A stretch of 64,000 nt of DNA, taken from contig CAZVFX010000008.1 of assembly GCA_964626565.1 (NCBI GenBank), positions 28,757-92,756 of the forward strand. Direction: 5' to 3'. This document shows, in pieces, positions 1 through 8,206 of this stretch. Position 1 is the first letter of the stretch; every line of letters starts with the position of its first letter. The position numbers and the translations under genes are program-made. Below the pieces are notes generated by a model. That model saw only the letters and a list, made by a program, of their open reading frames with translations. It ran no database searches and was not told the origin of the DNA. The stretch is from CAZVFX01 sp964626565 (GTDB lineage Bacteria; Myxococcota_A; UBA9042; CAIXZC01).

Positions 1-9
1 ACCCCTAGG

Positions 10-35
10 GCACAGCAGAAGACCGCCTGCTGTGC
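10..35. repeat. Perfect 9-bp inverted repeat (stem-loop)
   Basis: GCACAGCAG (10-18) is followed after an 8-base loop by its exact complement CTGCTGTGC (27-35). There is no T-run on either side, so a classical intrinsic terminator is not supported. It may be a REP-like hairpin or the 3' structure of a gene beyond the edge. Confidence 0.6.
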
Positions 36-43
36 AACTCAAG

Positions 44-78
44 CCACGTCCTGAGCAAGGCAACCCCACGTCCTGAGC
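44..78. repeat. 13-bp direct repeat, two copies
   Basis: CCACGTCCTGAGC occurs at 44-56 and again at 66-78, a 22-base period. The second copy continues CGAAGC. Function is unknown. It lies between two stem-loops in non-coding sequence. Confidence 0.6.
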
Positions 79-94
79 GAAGCCCGCCCGTCGA

Positions 95-111
95 CGCCAG
101 CTCCTCTGGCG
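95..111. repeat. Short GC-rich stem-loop
   Basis: CGCCAG (95-100) pairs with CTGGCG (106-111) around a 5-base loop. No T-run follows. It is the third structured element in the first 120 bases. Confidence 0.5.
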
Positions 112-510
112 GGCGCGCCGTGAGCAGAGTTGTGCGTCGTACCTCCCGCTATGTCAAAGTGCCTACGGCACCCTGCAGCCCGATCCCGGGACCTGACTAC
201 AAAGCAACCGGCACTAAGCCTGCATTTGTCACCGGACGACGTGACGAGGACGACAGTCTGTTTGCAGATTTGGTCAGCACGGACCGAAGATTCGGCAGGC
301 GTGGCAGTAGTCACGTCGAGGAGGCAGCAGGGAGTACGGGCCGAAGATGCGGGCAGAATGACGGTCGCAGTAGGCGGCTGGTGAGAAATGCAGGCTAGTA
401 CTTATCGGGAGTTGGGTTGCCGGGTGTCCAAAAAAAGTGCACTTGGGCGCCATTTTTCTGCGGTTCCGGCCTGTTGGTGGTCATTTTGCCTCTATTGGCG
501 GGGTGCGTTG

Positions 511-539
511 TTGCTCCGGCGGGTTCGGAAGGTTACAAT
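511..539 (+). promoter_or_regulatory. Predicted sigma70-type promoter for the 603 gene
   Basis: TTGCTC (511-516), a 17-base spacer and TACAAT (534-539) match the -35/-10 pattern. The predicted start of transcription falls near 546, upstream of the ATG at 603. This supports the shorter start of that gene. The same TACAAT -10 recurs in front of two lipoprotein genes in this window. Confidence 0.5.
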
Positions 540-602
540 GGTCGGGTAGCAGTAAACCGATGGGCGGAAGAAATGCGGGAAGGTACCGGCCCGGAGTGGT
601 CG

Positions 603-1517
603 ATGAGATGCGGTGTGGCCGTGGCTTCGTTGGTGCTGGTGGTATGTGGCGGCGTGGCCGCGGCGCACGGCGAAGAGGGATACGATATCCGCGCCAAACT
701 GCAGGTGACCAGCCCTGGCCACGTGCATCTCCTGACTCTAAAGGATGGTTCCCTGGTAGCGGGGCGAATCTGGGAGTTGAAGGACCACGTGGTGCTTGTG
801 GAGTCAGGCGAGGGCGTCGAGGAGATCTCCTTGGAGGAGGTCGAAAGCGTGGACATCGTAACCAGGGAAGAGTTGGCGGAACGCAGGCAAGGAGCGCATT
901 CGCAGCGAGCGCCCAGGGAGCCGGCAGCAGTCGACAATCCCCACCGTTCTCACATGCTCTTCACTCAGACGGGTCGAATGATGAAGCAGGGAGAGGGCTA
1001 CCTGTATGCCAGCGCTCCTGTCATTCTTCCGCTTGTGGTTGGGCTCGACTACGGGGTCACCGATTTCCTGAGTGTGAGCGCGGGCCTGATACCGCCTTAC
1101 TGGATGCATCATACGCCCGCATACTCCCGGGTGAAACTCGGCACACATCTGGCGAAGTATCTGGACGTGGCCGGAAGTATCTACCTCTGGTTTTCGCAAT
1201 CCGAGGCCGCGCTGTTCGCCCAGGAAACTCTGTCCATCGGTCCACCAAGCGGACACCTGACCTTGGGGGTGCTGCAAAGACTGGCACCGTACGGCCGCGT
1301 CATCTCGGCCCTGACCGTCGGCTTTGAACTGCCGATCGTGAGAGGGGCGTCTCTATTGGGTGAGGCGTTGCTGTCTCCGGCTGATGAAGAAATCCCCTTT
1401 GTAATCGGATTCCGAGCAGCAGGTCAGGGGCTGTGCTTCGAGTTCAGCGTCACGACCTTCGAGAATGACTCAAAGATCCCCGTTCTGCCCATTACCTCCT
1501 TGTACCTGGATTTCTGA
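603..1517 (+). CDS. Probable outer-membrane beta-barrel protein with signal peptide
   Basis: This is a 304-residue secreted protein. Residues 1 to about 21 form a signal peptide (short basic n-region, VAVASLVLVV core, then AAA-HG). Residues about 30 to 80 look like a small beta-barrel segment (LTLKDGSLVAGRI, then an acidic LEEVESVDI stretch). From about residue 118 the sequence has the alternating hydrophobic/glycine pattern of an outer-membrane barrel: LFTQTGR, GEGYLYAS, DYGVTDFLSVSAG. It ends in an aromatic residue (LYLDF), as barrel proteins recognised by the BAM complex do. The start at 603 follows GGAG, begins a clean signal peptide and lies downstream of a promoter. An in-frame start at 417 would put extra sequence before the signal peptide. 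It converges with the next gene 30 bases away. The precise function is unknown. Confidence 0.6.
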   Translation: MRCGVAVASLVLVVCGGVAAAHGEEGYDIRAKLQVTSPGHVHLLTLKDGSLVAGRIWELKDHVVLVESGEGVEEISLEEVESVDIVTREELAERRQGAHSQRAPREPAAVDNPHRSHMLFTQTGRMMKQGEGYLYASAPVILPLVVGLDYGVTDFLSVSAGLIPPYWMHHTPAYSRVKLGTHLAKYLDVAGSIYLWFSQSEAALFAQETLSIGPPSGHLTLGVLQRLAPYGRVISALTVGFELPIVRGASLLGEALLSPADEEIPFVIGFRAAGQGLCFEFSVTTFENDSKIPVLPITSLYLDF

Positions 1518-1547
1518 GCACAGGGCGTCGGACCAGCCACACGCCTT

Positions 1548-3320
1548 CTACTGCCAGAAGATCAACCACGAGCTCATGTGGATCTGGGCTCCGAAGCCCT
1601 GAGGCTGGGGCGCGGGCTGCGGGTCGTAGTCGTTGCCTTTGTAGAGCGCCTTGTATTCGATGAGGTTCTCCCCCGAGACTAGTGAGTTGGTGATGTCCGC
1701 GTAGAACGGCTTCACTTCCAGGCCGGGGCACCAGCCGCCCCGGCCGATGGGCCAGGTGCCGAACTGGTTGGGGATCGTCCCGTCCTCGATCTGAAGCTGG
1801 CACCCTCCCGACGTACCTGCCATGGGGTGGGACTTTTTGTATTCGTCGGCGCCGTTGAGCGTGAAGTGATGGGTGTGGTTGCAAAACTCCGCGCAGTTGG
1901 CCACGTCCGACCCCCACCCGTGGCCGCTGATAATTGCATACACGTCCACCCGTTTCACGCCGTCAGGCGTTTCAAAGGTGATGGGCGCTTTGGAAGGGTT
2001 GTAGCCGAGGTTGAACGGTCCACCGCCCCACAGCCACTGTGCCTCGGTGGGCCGGATACCCTTGTCCCGGTTGGACAGCTTGATGTGGAAATCGATGAGA
2101 TAGCTCTGGCCGCTGGCGTCGAACTCCAGGGTGCGGGTGCCTCCTTCCTGCAGGAACGCCAGCCCCTGCGTCACATCATGCACCCACCGCCCCTCCCGGT
2201 GATAGGTAGTTATCCAGCGGGCCAGCTCCACGCTGCAATCACCCGGGTCATCCGGCAGGCAGAGGAACACGTGGGACTTGTAATCCCACTCTCCGCAGTT
2301 GTCGTCCTTGTGATCCTTGCATCCCATGGTCAGGTCGAATTCCAAGTGGTCGAAGCCGGCCATGGTATCCGCATCAGGAAACTCGACCTCTATCTTCTGC
2401 TTGCCTCCGAACTGCACCTGATCGATAACGGTGACCACCGTGGGCGGGTACAGCTCGTCCGCGGCCGCGATCTCGTGCTCCCGTTTCCACTCGAAGTTGA
2501 ACGCACGGGCCTGATAAGTCAGATGAAACAGTTGGGCCGTAGCATTCTGCAGAAGCACCGGCATGAGCAGCCCAACCTCCCTTAACCGCTGGAAGCGGTC
2601 GATGCCGAAGGCGAAGAAACCGTAGTTCTTGACCACGTCCGATACCCAGTTATCCAGGTCGTAAGCGTTGACCGGTACGTAGTGCAGGCGGTCCTGCCAG
2701 TACGCTTCCTTGGCAGCACCCAACTCAGCCAGCTCGCCATCGATCCTCTCCTTCAACTGGGTGACATCCTGCTCCGCGGTGTTGTTGTATGACAGGTAGA
2801 AATAATGGACGTTCTGAGGGCCATTGCCCAACATCTGCTTGACGGGAGACTCCCACAACTCAGCAGAGTAGGCTTTACCCTGCGCCTTGAACACGAAGAA
2901 ATAGCTGTCCTGGCCCAGCGACCACTCCTGCTGAAAGTCCCAATCGCCGGCAAGGGTGGGCAGCACGAAGGGGGCGGCTGTTTCCCACGAATTCACTCCA
3001 TACGGCCCCTCGGAAAAAGGCAACGCGTCAGGGGGCGGCGGCTCAACTGTGTCCTCCACGACCTCCGCGACCAACTCCGGCTGCACGTCTTCGAGGGTCA
3101 ATTCGGCCACGGTCTCCGGAAGTGGTCCGGGATCCGGGACCCCGATCTTGTCGGCCACCGTATCTTCCAACACACGATTGTCCGGAATCACTTCGGCCAC
3201 ACCCCGCGCCTCGGCGAGGTCCTGAGGCGCGGCCTCAGGTTTGGCGTCATCACCCCCACCACTTCCGCCACATCCTGCCAGCAGACCCGCGATACAGACA
3301 GTCAACCAGATCTTCGACAT
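1548..3320 (-). CDS. PNGase F-like lipoprotein (peptide-N-glycosidase family)
   Basis: This 590-residue protein starts at ATG 3320 behind AGGAGG. The signal peptide ends in the lipobox LLAGC, followed by a Gly/Asp/Glu/Pro-rich linker to about residue 90, so it should be lipid-anchored. The C-terminal 270 residues match peptide-N4-(N-acetyl-beta-glucosaminyl)asparagine amidase F by motif: CGEWDYKSHVFL carries the equivalent (D346) of catalytic Asp60, and NCAEFCNHTHHF carries the equivalent (E478) of Glu206. The tail GRGGWCPG and the ISGHGW element also fit. The third acidic residue of PNGase F (Glu118) is not obvious. The segment from about 100 to 320 is not recognised. The family removes N-glycans from glycoproteins, so a surface role in glycan or glycoprotein scavenging is inferred. 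The Cys-rich lipoprotein gene lies upstream on the same strand and may be cotranscribed. Confidence 0.8.
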   Translation of the reverse strand: MSKIWLTVCIAGLLAGCGGSGGGDDAKPEAAPQDLAEARGVAEVIPDNRVLEDTVADKIGVPDPGPLPETVAELTLEDVQPELVAEVVEDTVEPPPPDALPFSEGPYGVNSWETAAPFVLPTLAGDWDFQQEWSLGQDSYFFVFKAQGKAYSAELWESPVKQMLGNGPQNVHYFYLSYNNTAEQDVTQLKERIDGELAELGAAKEAYWQDRLHYVPVNAYDLDNWVSDVVKNYGFFAFGIDRFQRLREVGLLMPVLLQNATAQLFHLTYQARAFNFEWKREHEIAAADELYPPTVVTVIDQVQFGGKQKIEVEFPDADTMAGFDHLEFDLTMGCKDHKDDNCGEWDYKSHVFLCLPDDPGDCSVELARWITTYHREGRWVHDVTQGLAFLQEGGTRTLEFDASGQSYLIDFHIKLSNRDKGIRPTEAQWLWGGGPFNLGYNPSKAPITFETPDGVKRVDVYAIISGHGWGSDVANCAEFCNHTHHFTLNGADEYKKSHPMAGTSGGCQLQIEDGTIPNQFGTWPIGRGGWCPGLEVKPFYADITNSLVSGENLIEYKALYKGNDYDPQPAPQPQGFGAQIHMSSWLIFWQ

Positions 3321-3413
3321 TGTCCAACCTCCTGTTGCGACAACAACCAGAGTAGTCTTTCGGGCGGCCAAAAACAAGTCGCCACGGCCCGCCCGCGTTG
3401 CCTCAACTTCGAA

Positions 3414-3425
3414 GGGCCGCGGCCC
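3414..3425. repeat. 12-bp perfect palindrome next to a stop codon
   Basis: GGGCCGCGGCCC is self-complementary. It directly follows, in the minus-strand sense, the stop codon of the 3426-4886 gene. It could act as a stem at the mRNA 3' end, but no T-run follows, so termination is unproven. Confidence 0.4.
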
Positions 3426-4886
3426 CTACTCGATGCACCCGTTGTTACCGGGGCCGCGGGATGTTGGCCAGGTGGTGGAGGGGGAGGTGTAGTCGGGGGC
3501 GACCAGGCCCAGGCTCCTTCCGTCGCAGGCGACGGCGATGACGCCGTTGGGCAAGGGGGTGGAGAAGCCGAAGGTGGAGCAGGCCATGGTCCAGGAGCGG
3601 TGGACGTAAGCGCCGGGTGATTCGTTGAGGGCTGGAATACTGTCCGCGGAGACGGCGAAAGTGAGCTTGTGGACACCGTCCCCGGTGATGGCCGCCACCG
3701 CCCCTCTGTCTTCCCGCAGCAGCGAAGCTCGGGCGGGACCATCGACGAACTTGGCCACAACCACGGGCTTCGGGTGTATGAACGATACGTAGAAGACAGT
3801 TCCATCCCGGCCCGCCAGGTACACCCGTGATTCGGTCCCTACTTTGCTGACCATGGGCGGCAGCTCGATGGGGAGCATGGCGCCGTCCGCGGGAGCCGTG
3901 CTTTGCCAGTGGAGAACCGCGAGGTCGTTCTCCGCATCCGCGAAAAGGGCGTGGACTACCCCACTGCGGGTGGCCACGTACACCTTAGGCTTCGCGTCCG
4001 CGGCCAGGCCCGCGATGGGCTCGGGGAAGGGAGAATCGGGGTAAACCCAGCGCTCCGACAGGTGTCCTTTTTCATCCACAACATCGTAAGCCATATCCGC
4101 ACCAGCCAACCGGCTGCCACCTTCCACCGGCAGGACGGCCAGCCCGAGGCTCTTGAAGATCACGGGCCCTATCTCAGGCGCCAGGTTGCCAAAGGCAGGG
4201 AGTTCGCCGACGCTGAAAGGAATTCCGGACTTCCCCGCGGGGATCGCATACAAAAAGTCGTCGGACTGGCCCGACACCTGCGCGTAGGCGGACCCGCCGG
4301 CGCAGAGCGTGACAGCTCCCTTGACGGCTGCGCCGCTTTCGGCCAGGTCTACTAGTTCGCCGGACTCGGTGGCAGACTTGCCGTCAGCATGAAACAGCGC
4401 GACCCCCTGCGCGGTGGCCAACGCGGACATTCCGTCGGTGGAAACCGCGGGAACCGGCAGCATCCCCGCGTCCAATGCCGACGCGTCGGCCATCACTTCG
4501 GAGCGCCACTGCAACTCCCCTTGTGCGGACACCTTTACCAGGTCCAGGCCTCCGGCGTCGGTGCGCACCGAGTACAGAAAGCTCTCTCCCGGTGCGACGG
4601 TAGGGGAAGACACTTCGTCGCCTTCCTTATCCCGGGTCCACACCAGGCATCCCTTCTGAGGCGGTGCGGAATCGCTCATGTCGCAGCAGGTTCCACCCTC
4701 CCCGTTGCACAACGGCAGGAGGTATGCGAGAGAGTGATGGAAGCAAAGGCCATCGACGCAAGCCGACAGTTCCACCGGGCACTCCTTTGCTATACCGCAG
4801 GTCGGCAGATCGGCCTCCCGGTAGCACGAAGCGAGACAGCCCGCAAAGAGGGCAACGAGTATGAAGCTTGCTGACATCCGAACCAT
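3426..4886 (-). CDS. Lipoprotein with PQQ-like beta-propeller pattern
   Basis: This is a 486-residue predicted lipoprotein. The ATG at 4886 opens a signal peptide (MVRMSASFILVALFAGC) with lipobox LFAGC. A short Cys-rich segment of about 50 residues follows (repeated C-x(4-6)-C spacing ending in CCDMSDSAPP). The rest is a series of roughly 40-residue strands with propeller-like wording, such as FLYSVRTDAGGLDLVKVSAQG, KVYVATRSGVVHALF and RVYLAGRDGTVFYV, as in PQQ-binding-like or WD-type propellers. It lacks obvious catalytic residues and is probably a binding or scaffold protein at the cell surface. It sits upstream of the PNGase F-like gene with 105 bases between them, and a palindrome lies at its stop codon. 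Open frame upstream of 4886 is ignored because it lacks a signal peptide. Confidence 0.6.
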   Translation of the reverse strand: MVRMSASFILVALFAGCLASCYREADLPTCGIAKECPVELSACVDGLCFHHSLAYLLPLCNGEGGTCCDMSDSAPPQKGCLVWTRDKEGDEVSSPTVAPGESFLYSVRTDAGGLDLVKVSAQGELQWRSEVMADASALDAGMLPVPAVSTDGMSALATAQGVALFHADGKSATESGELVDLAESGAAVKGAVTLCAGGSAYAQVSGQSDDFLYAIPAGKSGIPFSVGELPAFGNLAPEIGPVIFKSLGLAVLPVEGGSRLAGADMAYDVVDEKGHLSERWVYPDSPFPEPIAGLAADAKPKVYVATRSGVVHALFADAENDLAVLHWQSTAPADGAMLPIELPPMVSKVGTESRVYLAGRDGTVFYVSFIHPKPVVVAKFVDGPARASLLREDRGAVAAITGDGVHKLTFAVSADSIPALNESPGAYVHRSWTMACSTFGFSTPLPNGVIAVACDGRSLGLVAPDYTSPSTTWPTSRGPGNNGCIE

Positions 4887-4992
4887 GATTTCAAAATAGA
4901 CCGGTCGCAGGGCGCAGTCAAAAGAAATGGTCGAAAATGGGCGATGGTTGCTGGACGATGCTCGACGATGCGGTGCGACGGCTACTTCAAGA

Positions 4993-5021
4993 TTGATCAC
5001 AGGTGGCGGATCGGTTATTCT
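4993..5021 (+). promoter_or_regulatory. Predicted promoter of the alpha-glucan phosphorylase gene
   Basis: TTGATC (4993-4998), a 17-base spacer and TATTCT (5016-5021) precede the RBS AAAGGAG and the ATG at 5047. The leader would be about 20 bases. This supports the start at 5047 over the longer open frame. Confidence 0.5.
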
Positions 5022-5046
5022 TGCCGCCCTTGTAAAGGAGACGGCA

Positions 5047-7623
5047 ATGAAGCCTTTGAAGACATTTTTCGTCGAGCCGAATCTGCCCGGTGAGTTGGGC
5101 ATCTTAAAGGATCTCGCATACAACGTCCGCTGGACTTGGGACGCCCACGCCCGGGAGCTGTTTCGCAGGATTGACGCCGACCTGTGGGAGGCCACCGGCC
5201 ACAACCCGGTGCAGATGCTGGGGCACCTGGACGCGGCCGCGTGCGACGCGCTGCTGGCCGATGAATCATTCATGTATCATCTGCGGACCGCAGCCGCCGA
5301 ATTCAAGACCTACCTCGAGGGCGAAGGGACCTGGTATTCCCGCCTGCATCGTGAGACGGACGGGCGTGCGGTGGCCTATTTCTCCGCCGAATTCGGCATA
5401 GCCGACTCCGTGCCCATCTTTTCCGGCGGCCTGGGAGTACTGGCCGGTGATCACCTGAAGTCGGCCAGCGATATGGGAGTTCCCATCATCGGCGTAGGCT
5501 TGCTCTACCAGCACGGCTACTTCCAGCAATACCTCAATGCGGACGGGTGGCAGCAGGAGACCTATCCGCTCAATGACTTTCACACCATGCCGGTGGTCCC
5601 GGTTACTGATGACGCCGGGGCGCAGGTGGTAGTCGACGTGGACTTCCCGAAACGTACGGTCAGGGCCAATGTGTGGAAGACCCTGGTAGGCCGGATCGAC
5701 CTCTTTCTTCTGGATACCAATCATCCTGACAACAGTGCGTCCGACCGCCGGATCACGTCTGAACTTTACGGGGGGGACCAGGAGAGGAGAATCCAGCAGG
5801 AGATCGTTCTGGGGATGGGCGGCGTCAAGATGTTGGCCCGACTGGGCATCGAGCCGCCGGTGCTCCACACCAACGAGGGCCATGCTGCATTCCTCACCCT
5901 GGAGCGCATGCGCCGGTTGATGAAGGAGCGGGGGCTATCGCTGGCCGCGGCCCGAGAGGCAACCATGGGCAGCGTCGTGTTCACCACGCACACCCCGGTT
6001 CCTGCGGGCATTGATGTCTTTCCCCGCAAGCTCATCGAAACCTATTTCTCCGCCTTCGTAGCCGAAGTGGGGATGACGATTGACGACCTCATTCGCCTCG
6101 GGCGCCCCGACCCGGAGGACGAAGCCGACCAGAGCCTGAACATGGCGGTGCTGGCGGTGCGCATGAGTTACGCCACCAACACGGTAAGCAAGCTTCACAG
6201 GGTTACCAGCCGCCGCATGTGGCAGGGGTTGTGGCCTGACGTCCCGGAAGCCGACGTGCCCATCGGCTCGGTAACCAACGGCATCCACATCCCTTCCTGG
6301 ATTTCCAACGACATGGGAGCGCTGTTCGACCGCTATCTGGGACCCCGTTGGCGTGAGGAGCCTCGCGACCTGGAGTTGTGGGAACGAATCGACGAGATCC
6401 CCATGGGTGAACTGTGGCGCACCCACGAGCGCCGGCGGGAGCGCCTGGTGGCCACGGCCCGCAGCCGAGTGATGCAGCAGGTAAAGAGGCAGGGCAAAGG
6501 GGGCTTTGAGTTGGAAGCGGCTGCGGAGATACTCGACCCGGACGTTTTGACCATCGGGTTCGCCCGACGATTTGCACCATACAAGCGTGCGACCCTGCTG
6601 TTCAGCGACATGGAGCGACTGGCCCGGATCCTGAACCACTCGGAGCGTCCCATACAGATCCTGTTCGCGGGGAAGGCCCATCCCCGGGATGAGGCTGGGA
6701 AAGAGTTGATCCAGAAGATCGTCACTGCGGCGCGTTCCCCTGAACTGTCCCGCCGCCTCGTCTTCCTGGAGGGATACGACCTGGCCACCGCTCGCTACAT
6801 GGTGCAGGGAGTCGATGTGTGGCTGAACACCCCCCGGCGCCCCAAGGAGGCCAGCGGCACCAGCGGCATGAAGGCGGTGGCCAACGGAGCGCTGCACCTG
6901 AGCACCAAGGACGGCTGGTGGGCCGAGGTGGAAACCGAGGGTCTCGGGTGGACCATCGGGTCGGGGGAGGAGTTCTCGCAAGCGGAGTACGAGTACCAGG
7001 ACGGAGTGGAAGCGGGGGCATTGTATGACCTCCTGGAGAACGAGGTCGCACCGCTGTTCTACCGTCGCACCGACGACGGCATACCCCGCGGCTGGATCCG
7101 GTTGATGAAGCGCTCCCTGTCCAACCTCTGCCCGGTGTTCAACTCCAATCGCATGGTGCGGGAGTACACGGAACGATACTATCTGCCGGCCCTGGCCCAC
7201 TCCGCGTCACTGAACGGCGACGACCTTTCCGGCGCAGCCGAACTGGCCGATTGGAAGGGAAAGATGGCTGCGGCCTGGGAGCAAATCGAGCTGGTGAAAC
7301 TGGAGAGCGACCTTAGCGAGCGGGTGCAGGTGGGTTCCGTGGCCAAGGTTCGGGCGTGGTTCAAGGTCGCGCCGCTGACCCCGGCTGACCTGTCCATTGA
7401 AGTCGTGCACGGGCCCATCGGTATGGATCACCGTATCAGCGAGGCGGGCTCAGTGCAGCTCGTTCACGATTCCACCGATGAATCGGGCCTCTCTTTCTTT
7501 GAAGGCGAGGTTCCTTGCGAGGCCGGCGGTAAGTTCGGATTCGCGATCAGAATTCTGCCCCGGCACGAACACCTGCCCAATCCCTACCAGGCCGGTCTCA
7601 TTCGCATCATCGATTCTGAATAG
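5047..7623 (+). CDS. glgP: Alpha-glucan (glycogen/maltodextrin) phosphorylase
   Basis: This 858-residue enzyme releases glucose 1-phosphate from alpha-1,4-glucans with inorganic phosphate (EC 2.4.1.1), a cytoplasmic step of glycogen or maltodextrin breakdown. The N-terminus (PNLPGELGILKDLAYNVRWTWD) is the DUF3417 segment that marks the bacterial/archaeal short phosphorylase subfamily. AYFSAEFGIADSVPIFSGGLGVLAGD and HTNEGHAAF are family motifs. The PLP-binding lysine is K609 in GTSGMKAVANGALHLS. ATG 5047 is preceded by AAAGGAGACGGCA. The frame is open back to 4927, but that part is non-conserved. It runs divergently from the beta-propeller lipoprotein and ends three bases before the convergent small gene. 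No other glycogen genes are nearby. Confidence 0.93.
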   Translation: MKPLKTFFVEPNLPGELGILKDLAYNVRWTWDAHARELFRRIDADLWEATGHNPVQMLGHLDAAACDALLADESFMYHLRTAAAEFKTYLEGEGTWYSRLHRETDGRAVAYFSAEFGIADSVPIFSGGLGVLAGDHLKSASDMGVPIIGVGLLYQHGYFQQYLNADGWQQETYPLNDFHTMPVVPVTDDAGAQVVVDVDFPKRTVRANVWKTLVGRIDLFLLDTNHPDNSASDRRITSELYGGDQERRIQQEIVLGMGGVKMLARLGIEPPVLHTNEGHAAFLTLERMRRLMKERGLSLAAAREATMGSVVFTTHTPVPAGIDVFPRKLIETYFSAFVAEVGMTIDDLIRLGRPDPEDEADQSLNMAVLAVRMSYATNTVSKLHRVTSRRMWQGLWPDVPEADVPIGSVTNGIHIPSWISNDMGALFDRYLGPRWREEPRDLELWERIDEIPMGELWRTHERRRERLVATARSRVMQQVKRQGKGGFELEAAAEILDPDVLTIGFARRFAPYKRATLLFSDMERLARILNHSERPIQILFAGKAHPRDEAGKELIQKIVTAARSPELSRRLVFLEGYDLATARYMVQGVDVWLNTPRRPKEASGTSGMKAVANGALHLSTKDGWWAEVETEGLGWTIGSGEEFSQAEYEYQDGVEAGALYDLLENEVAPLFYRRTDDGIPRGWIRLMKRSLSNLCPVFNSNRMVREYTERYYLPALAHSASLNGDDLSGAAELADWKGKMAAAWEQIELVKLESDLSERVQVGSVAKVRAWFKVAPLTPADLSIEVVHGPIGMDHRISEAGSVQLVHDSTDESGLSFFEGEVPCEAGGKFGFAIRILPRHEHLPNPYQAGLIRIIDSE

Positions 7624-7626
7624 CTG

Positions 7627-8115
7627 TTAGAACTGTTTCTGGTCCAGTTCCGCGAAAATCACCGTCTTGAACCCTTCGATCTGGGTGCAGTTGGGGCACG
7701 TGACATGCCAAAGATAGACGTTCTTCACCCGCTTACCCTGGGCTTGCAGCTTGGCCCTGAAATCTTTGACTCCCGGGCCGATCTTGGCATCGTTGCGTTC
7801 GAAAACTGTAGAGCAGACGGTGCTCTCGCCAAAGGTGACCACCTGGGGGTCTTTGGCGTCGGGCGGAAGGATCGCGACGAGAACCGCGCCGGAGAAGGTC
7901 CCTTCCTGCATGAGAATCATCAGCGGCTCTTCGAGCATGTAACCACGCTTTTCAATGGCTTCCGCGGCCACCTGGACCTTGCCCTCTACGTTTAGAGGCG
8001 CCTTGAACAGGTAATTTACCTTCTCCTGAAAAAACGTCTTGTCCTTCCAGTTGAATTGTTGTCCTTCCCACTGTTCAGCGGTCACTACCGGACAGCCGCA
8101 AGGTTTCTGGCTCAT
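7627..8115 (-). CDS. Small conserved-looking protein with CxC and CxxC motifs
   Basis: I do not recognise this 162-residue protein. It has no signal peptide or membrane segment. Cysteines form two pairs: KPCGCP near the start and TCPNCTQ near residue 142, with another Cys in STVCSTVF. This suggests metal binding or a redox site. Between them lies a mixed alpha/beta pattern (EGTFSGAVLVAILPP, GKRVKNVYLWHVTCPNC). The start at 8115 follows GAGGG. It lies downstream of the peptidase-like lipoproteins and convergent to glgP, with 91 bases separating it from the nearest upstream gene. Confidence 0.55.
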   Translation of the reverse strand: MSQKPCGCPVVTAEQWEGQQFNWKDKTFFQEKVNYLFKAPLNVEGKVQVAAEAIEKRGYMLEEPLMILMQEGTFSGAVLVAILPPDAKDPQVVTFGESTVCSTVFERNDAKIGPGVKDFRAKLQAQGKRVKNVYLWHVTCPNCTQIEGFKTVIFAELDQKQF

Positions 8116-8206
8116 GGCGTGGCCCTCTTCATTGGTTCGTTCCGTCAGTGGTCTACCCCAACGCCGATTGTCACCGAAGTGGATGGTAAAAGCAAGGAAT
8201 GAAAAG

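Larger units (their letters stand above)
1..510. other. Non-coding or unrecognised left-edge region
   Basis: I see no convincing gene here. The open frames of 84 to 92 codons that cross it overlap each other on both strands, lack good ribosome-binding sites and resemble no family I know. The first 120 bases contain two stem-loops and a short direct repeat, listed separately. An imperfect repeat of the form CCGAAGATnCGG occurs near 284 and 341. The region may be the 3' flank of a gene beyond the left edge or a decayed repeat region. Confidence 0.5.

Noticed and set aside
417..602. N-terminal extension of the 603 gene from an upstream start
   Set aside because: It would place 62 residues before a typical signal peptide and overlaps the predicted promoter at 511-539.
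5935..7200. 421-codon minus-strand frame
   Set aside because: It is a shadow of the alpha-glucan phosphorylase gene, common in GC-rich DNA.
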